Shown one piece after another: positions 63,192 to 64,000 of a stretch of 64,000 nt of DNA (position 1 is its first letter; the number at the start of each line of letters is the position of its first letter). Source of the DNA: Spongisporangium articulatum (lineage in GTDB: Bacteria > Actinomycetota > Actinomycetes > Actinomycetales > Kineosporiaceae); assembly GCF_044465595.1 (NCBI RefSeq), contig NZ_JBITLV010000007.1:1-64000 (forward strand), read 5' to 3'. The notes beneath the pieces were generated by a model. That model was not told the origin of the DNA. It did no database searches and saw only the letters and a program-made list of their open reading frames with translations. A program made the position numbers and the translations under genes.

Positions 63192-64000
63192 TCAGGCCCG
63201 CACCAGGGTCGCCACGCACTCGACGTGGTGGGTCATGGGGAACGCGTCGAACGCCCGCAGGCCCGCCAGCCGGTACCCCGCCGCCGTTGCGGTGGCCAGG
63301 TCCCGGGCCAGCGCCGCCGGGTCGCACGCCACGTACACCACGACACGAGGGTCCGCCCGCAGCACCGACTCCACCACCGCAGGGCCCGCCCCGGTCCGCG
63401 GCGGGTCGAGCACCACGACGTCCACCGCGTCACCCAGCCGCGGCACCTCCCGCGCGACACTGCCGGCCACGCACCGCACCTGGGGCAGGTCGTGCACGTT
63501 GCGCCGGGCGTCGGCCGTGGCCCGCTCGTCCCCCTCGACCGCCACCACCGACCCGGTGACGCCGACCGCCTCGCCCAGCGCGACCGCGAACAGCCCGACG
63601 CCGGAGTACAGGTCCCAGCAGCGCTCCCCCGGCTGCGGGTCGGCGGCCTCGAGCACGGCGTCCAGGAACGTCTGCGCCGCCCCGGGATGCACCTGCCAGA
63701 ACCCGCCGCCGGTCACCCGGTAGGACCGCGGCCGGCCGGCGACCACGACCTCCTCCCGCACCCACGTGCGCCCCTTGAGCTGCCGCGTTCCGCGCCCCTC
63801 GCGGACCAGGACGCCCGTCCCCTCAGGGACCTTGGGGTGCCGGACCTTCGCAGCCCGGGGCTGGAGGACGACGAGCGCCCCCTCGGGCGCGGACGTCGCC
63901 TCGACCGTGGCCAGCCCCGGCAGGCGCTGCTCGCCCAGGCCCAGCGCGTCGACGCCCTCGTGCGCGATCGGGCAGTGCTCGACCGGGACGACGTCGTGCG
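63192..64000 (-). CDS. Class I SAM-dependent RNA (uracil-5) methyltransferase, TrmA/RlmD type (5' part outside window)
   Basis: About 269 C-terminal residues are present; the gene runs off the right edge. The catalytic part is complete: G-G-F-W-Q-V-H-P-G, the SAM motif D-L-Y-S-G-V-G-L-F-A, VVLDPPRTGAGPAVVE and the nucleophilic cysteine in VVYVACDPAALARDL. The upstream segment in view (VEHCPIAHEGVDALGLG) carries one cysteine of the region that in some RlmD-like enzymes binds an Fe-S cluster. The target is probably a uridine of tRNA or 23S rRNA; which one cannot be told. Confidence 0.88.
   Translation of the reverse strand, partial: HDVVPVEHCPIAHEGVDALGLGEQRLPGLATVEATSAPEGALVVLQPRAAKVRHPKVPEGTGVLVREGRGTRQLKGRTWVREEVVVAGRPRSYRVTGGGFWQVHPGAAQTFLDAVLEAADPQPGERCWDLYSGVGLFAVALGEAVGVTGSVVAVEGDERATADARRNVHDLPQVRCVAGSVAREVPRLGDAVDVVVLDPPRTGAGPAVVESVLRADPRVVVYVACDPAALARDLATATAAGYRLAGLRAFDAFPMTHHVECVATLVRA

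Overview
The window is very GC-rich, with GTG starts common and genes packed end to end, often with 4-base ATGA or GTGA overlaps. The gene content is that of a high-GC actinomycete. It includes a malto-oligosyltrehalose route (treX, treY, treZ), the actinobacterial haem genes hemE, hemY and hemQ, a PopR/ClgR-like regulator beside two clpP genes, a DUF3000 gene near an HRDC ribonuclease D, dxs next to acnA, an AidB-type acyl-CoA dehydrogenase and an alkylresorcinol-type type III polyketide synthase. The genus cannot be named from the sequence alone. No rRNA, tRNA or CRISPR array was seen, and no gene-free stretch exceeds about 230 bases.

Layout. 1-93 is the tail of a probable IS256-family element. 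161-4893 holds small accessory genes and a DUF1023 hydrolase plus LppA-like lipoprotein module with a coupled 29-codon ORF. 4999-9756 has aminopeptidase N, a PhoU-like/PitA phosphate uptake pair and a phosphoribosyltransferase. 9812-14151 has DUF2277, a Ca2+/H+ antiporter, RsgA and a YihY-type membrane protein. 14278-23747 has aidB and then treX-treY-SDR-treZ. 23744-35000 has enoyl-CoA hydratase, SufE, a RibD-type reductase, a diguanylate cyclase, two alpha/beta hydrolases, MsrB, ElaA and an orphan histidine kinase. 33892-38332 is the haem block (hemQ, hemY, hemE). 38345-42149 looks like an inserted three-gene module: a membrane-anchored protein of unknown function, a P-loop NTPase and an FRG-domain protein. 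42222-47093 has DUF3000, the PopR-like regulator, a small lipoprotein, two ClpPs, an atypical response regulator and RNase D. 47230-50600 is fadA-fadB. 50791-54519 is a type III PKS/methyltransferase cassette with a glycosyltransferase. 54557-57893 has a two-component system, a small membrane protein, a BLUF photoreceptor and a YdeI-like protein. 57933-64000 has dxs, a small conserved protein, acnA and the 3' part of an RNA methyltransferase.

Working together. TreX debranches glycogen, TreY converts the chain end to a trehalosyl unit and TreZ releases trehalose. HemE, HemY and HemQ are late steps of the coproporphyrin-dependent haem pathway. The PopR-like protein ends in Ala-Ala, the degron type of ClgR/PopR proteins, which suggests a feedback loop with the neighbouring ClpP proteases. 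The PKS plus ICMT-like methyltransferase pair resembles cassettes that make methylated alkylresorcinols or pyrones.

A striking regulatory feature is the number of start codons lying 6-7 bases after a TAnnnT -10 hexamer. This suggests many leaderless transcripts and was used to choose several starts. The strongest candidate for an undescribed system is the FRG/NTPase/membrane-protein module wedged between hemE and DUF3000.
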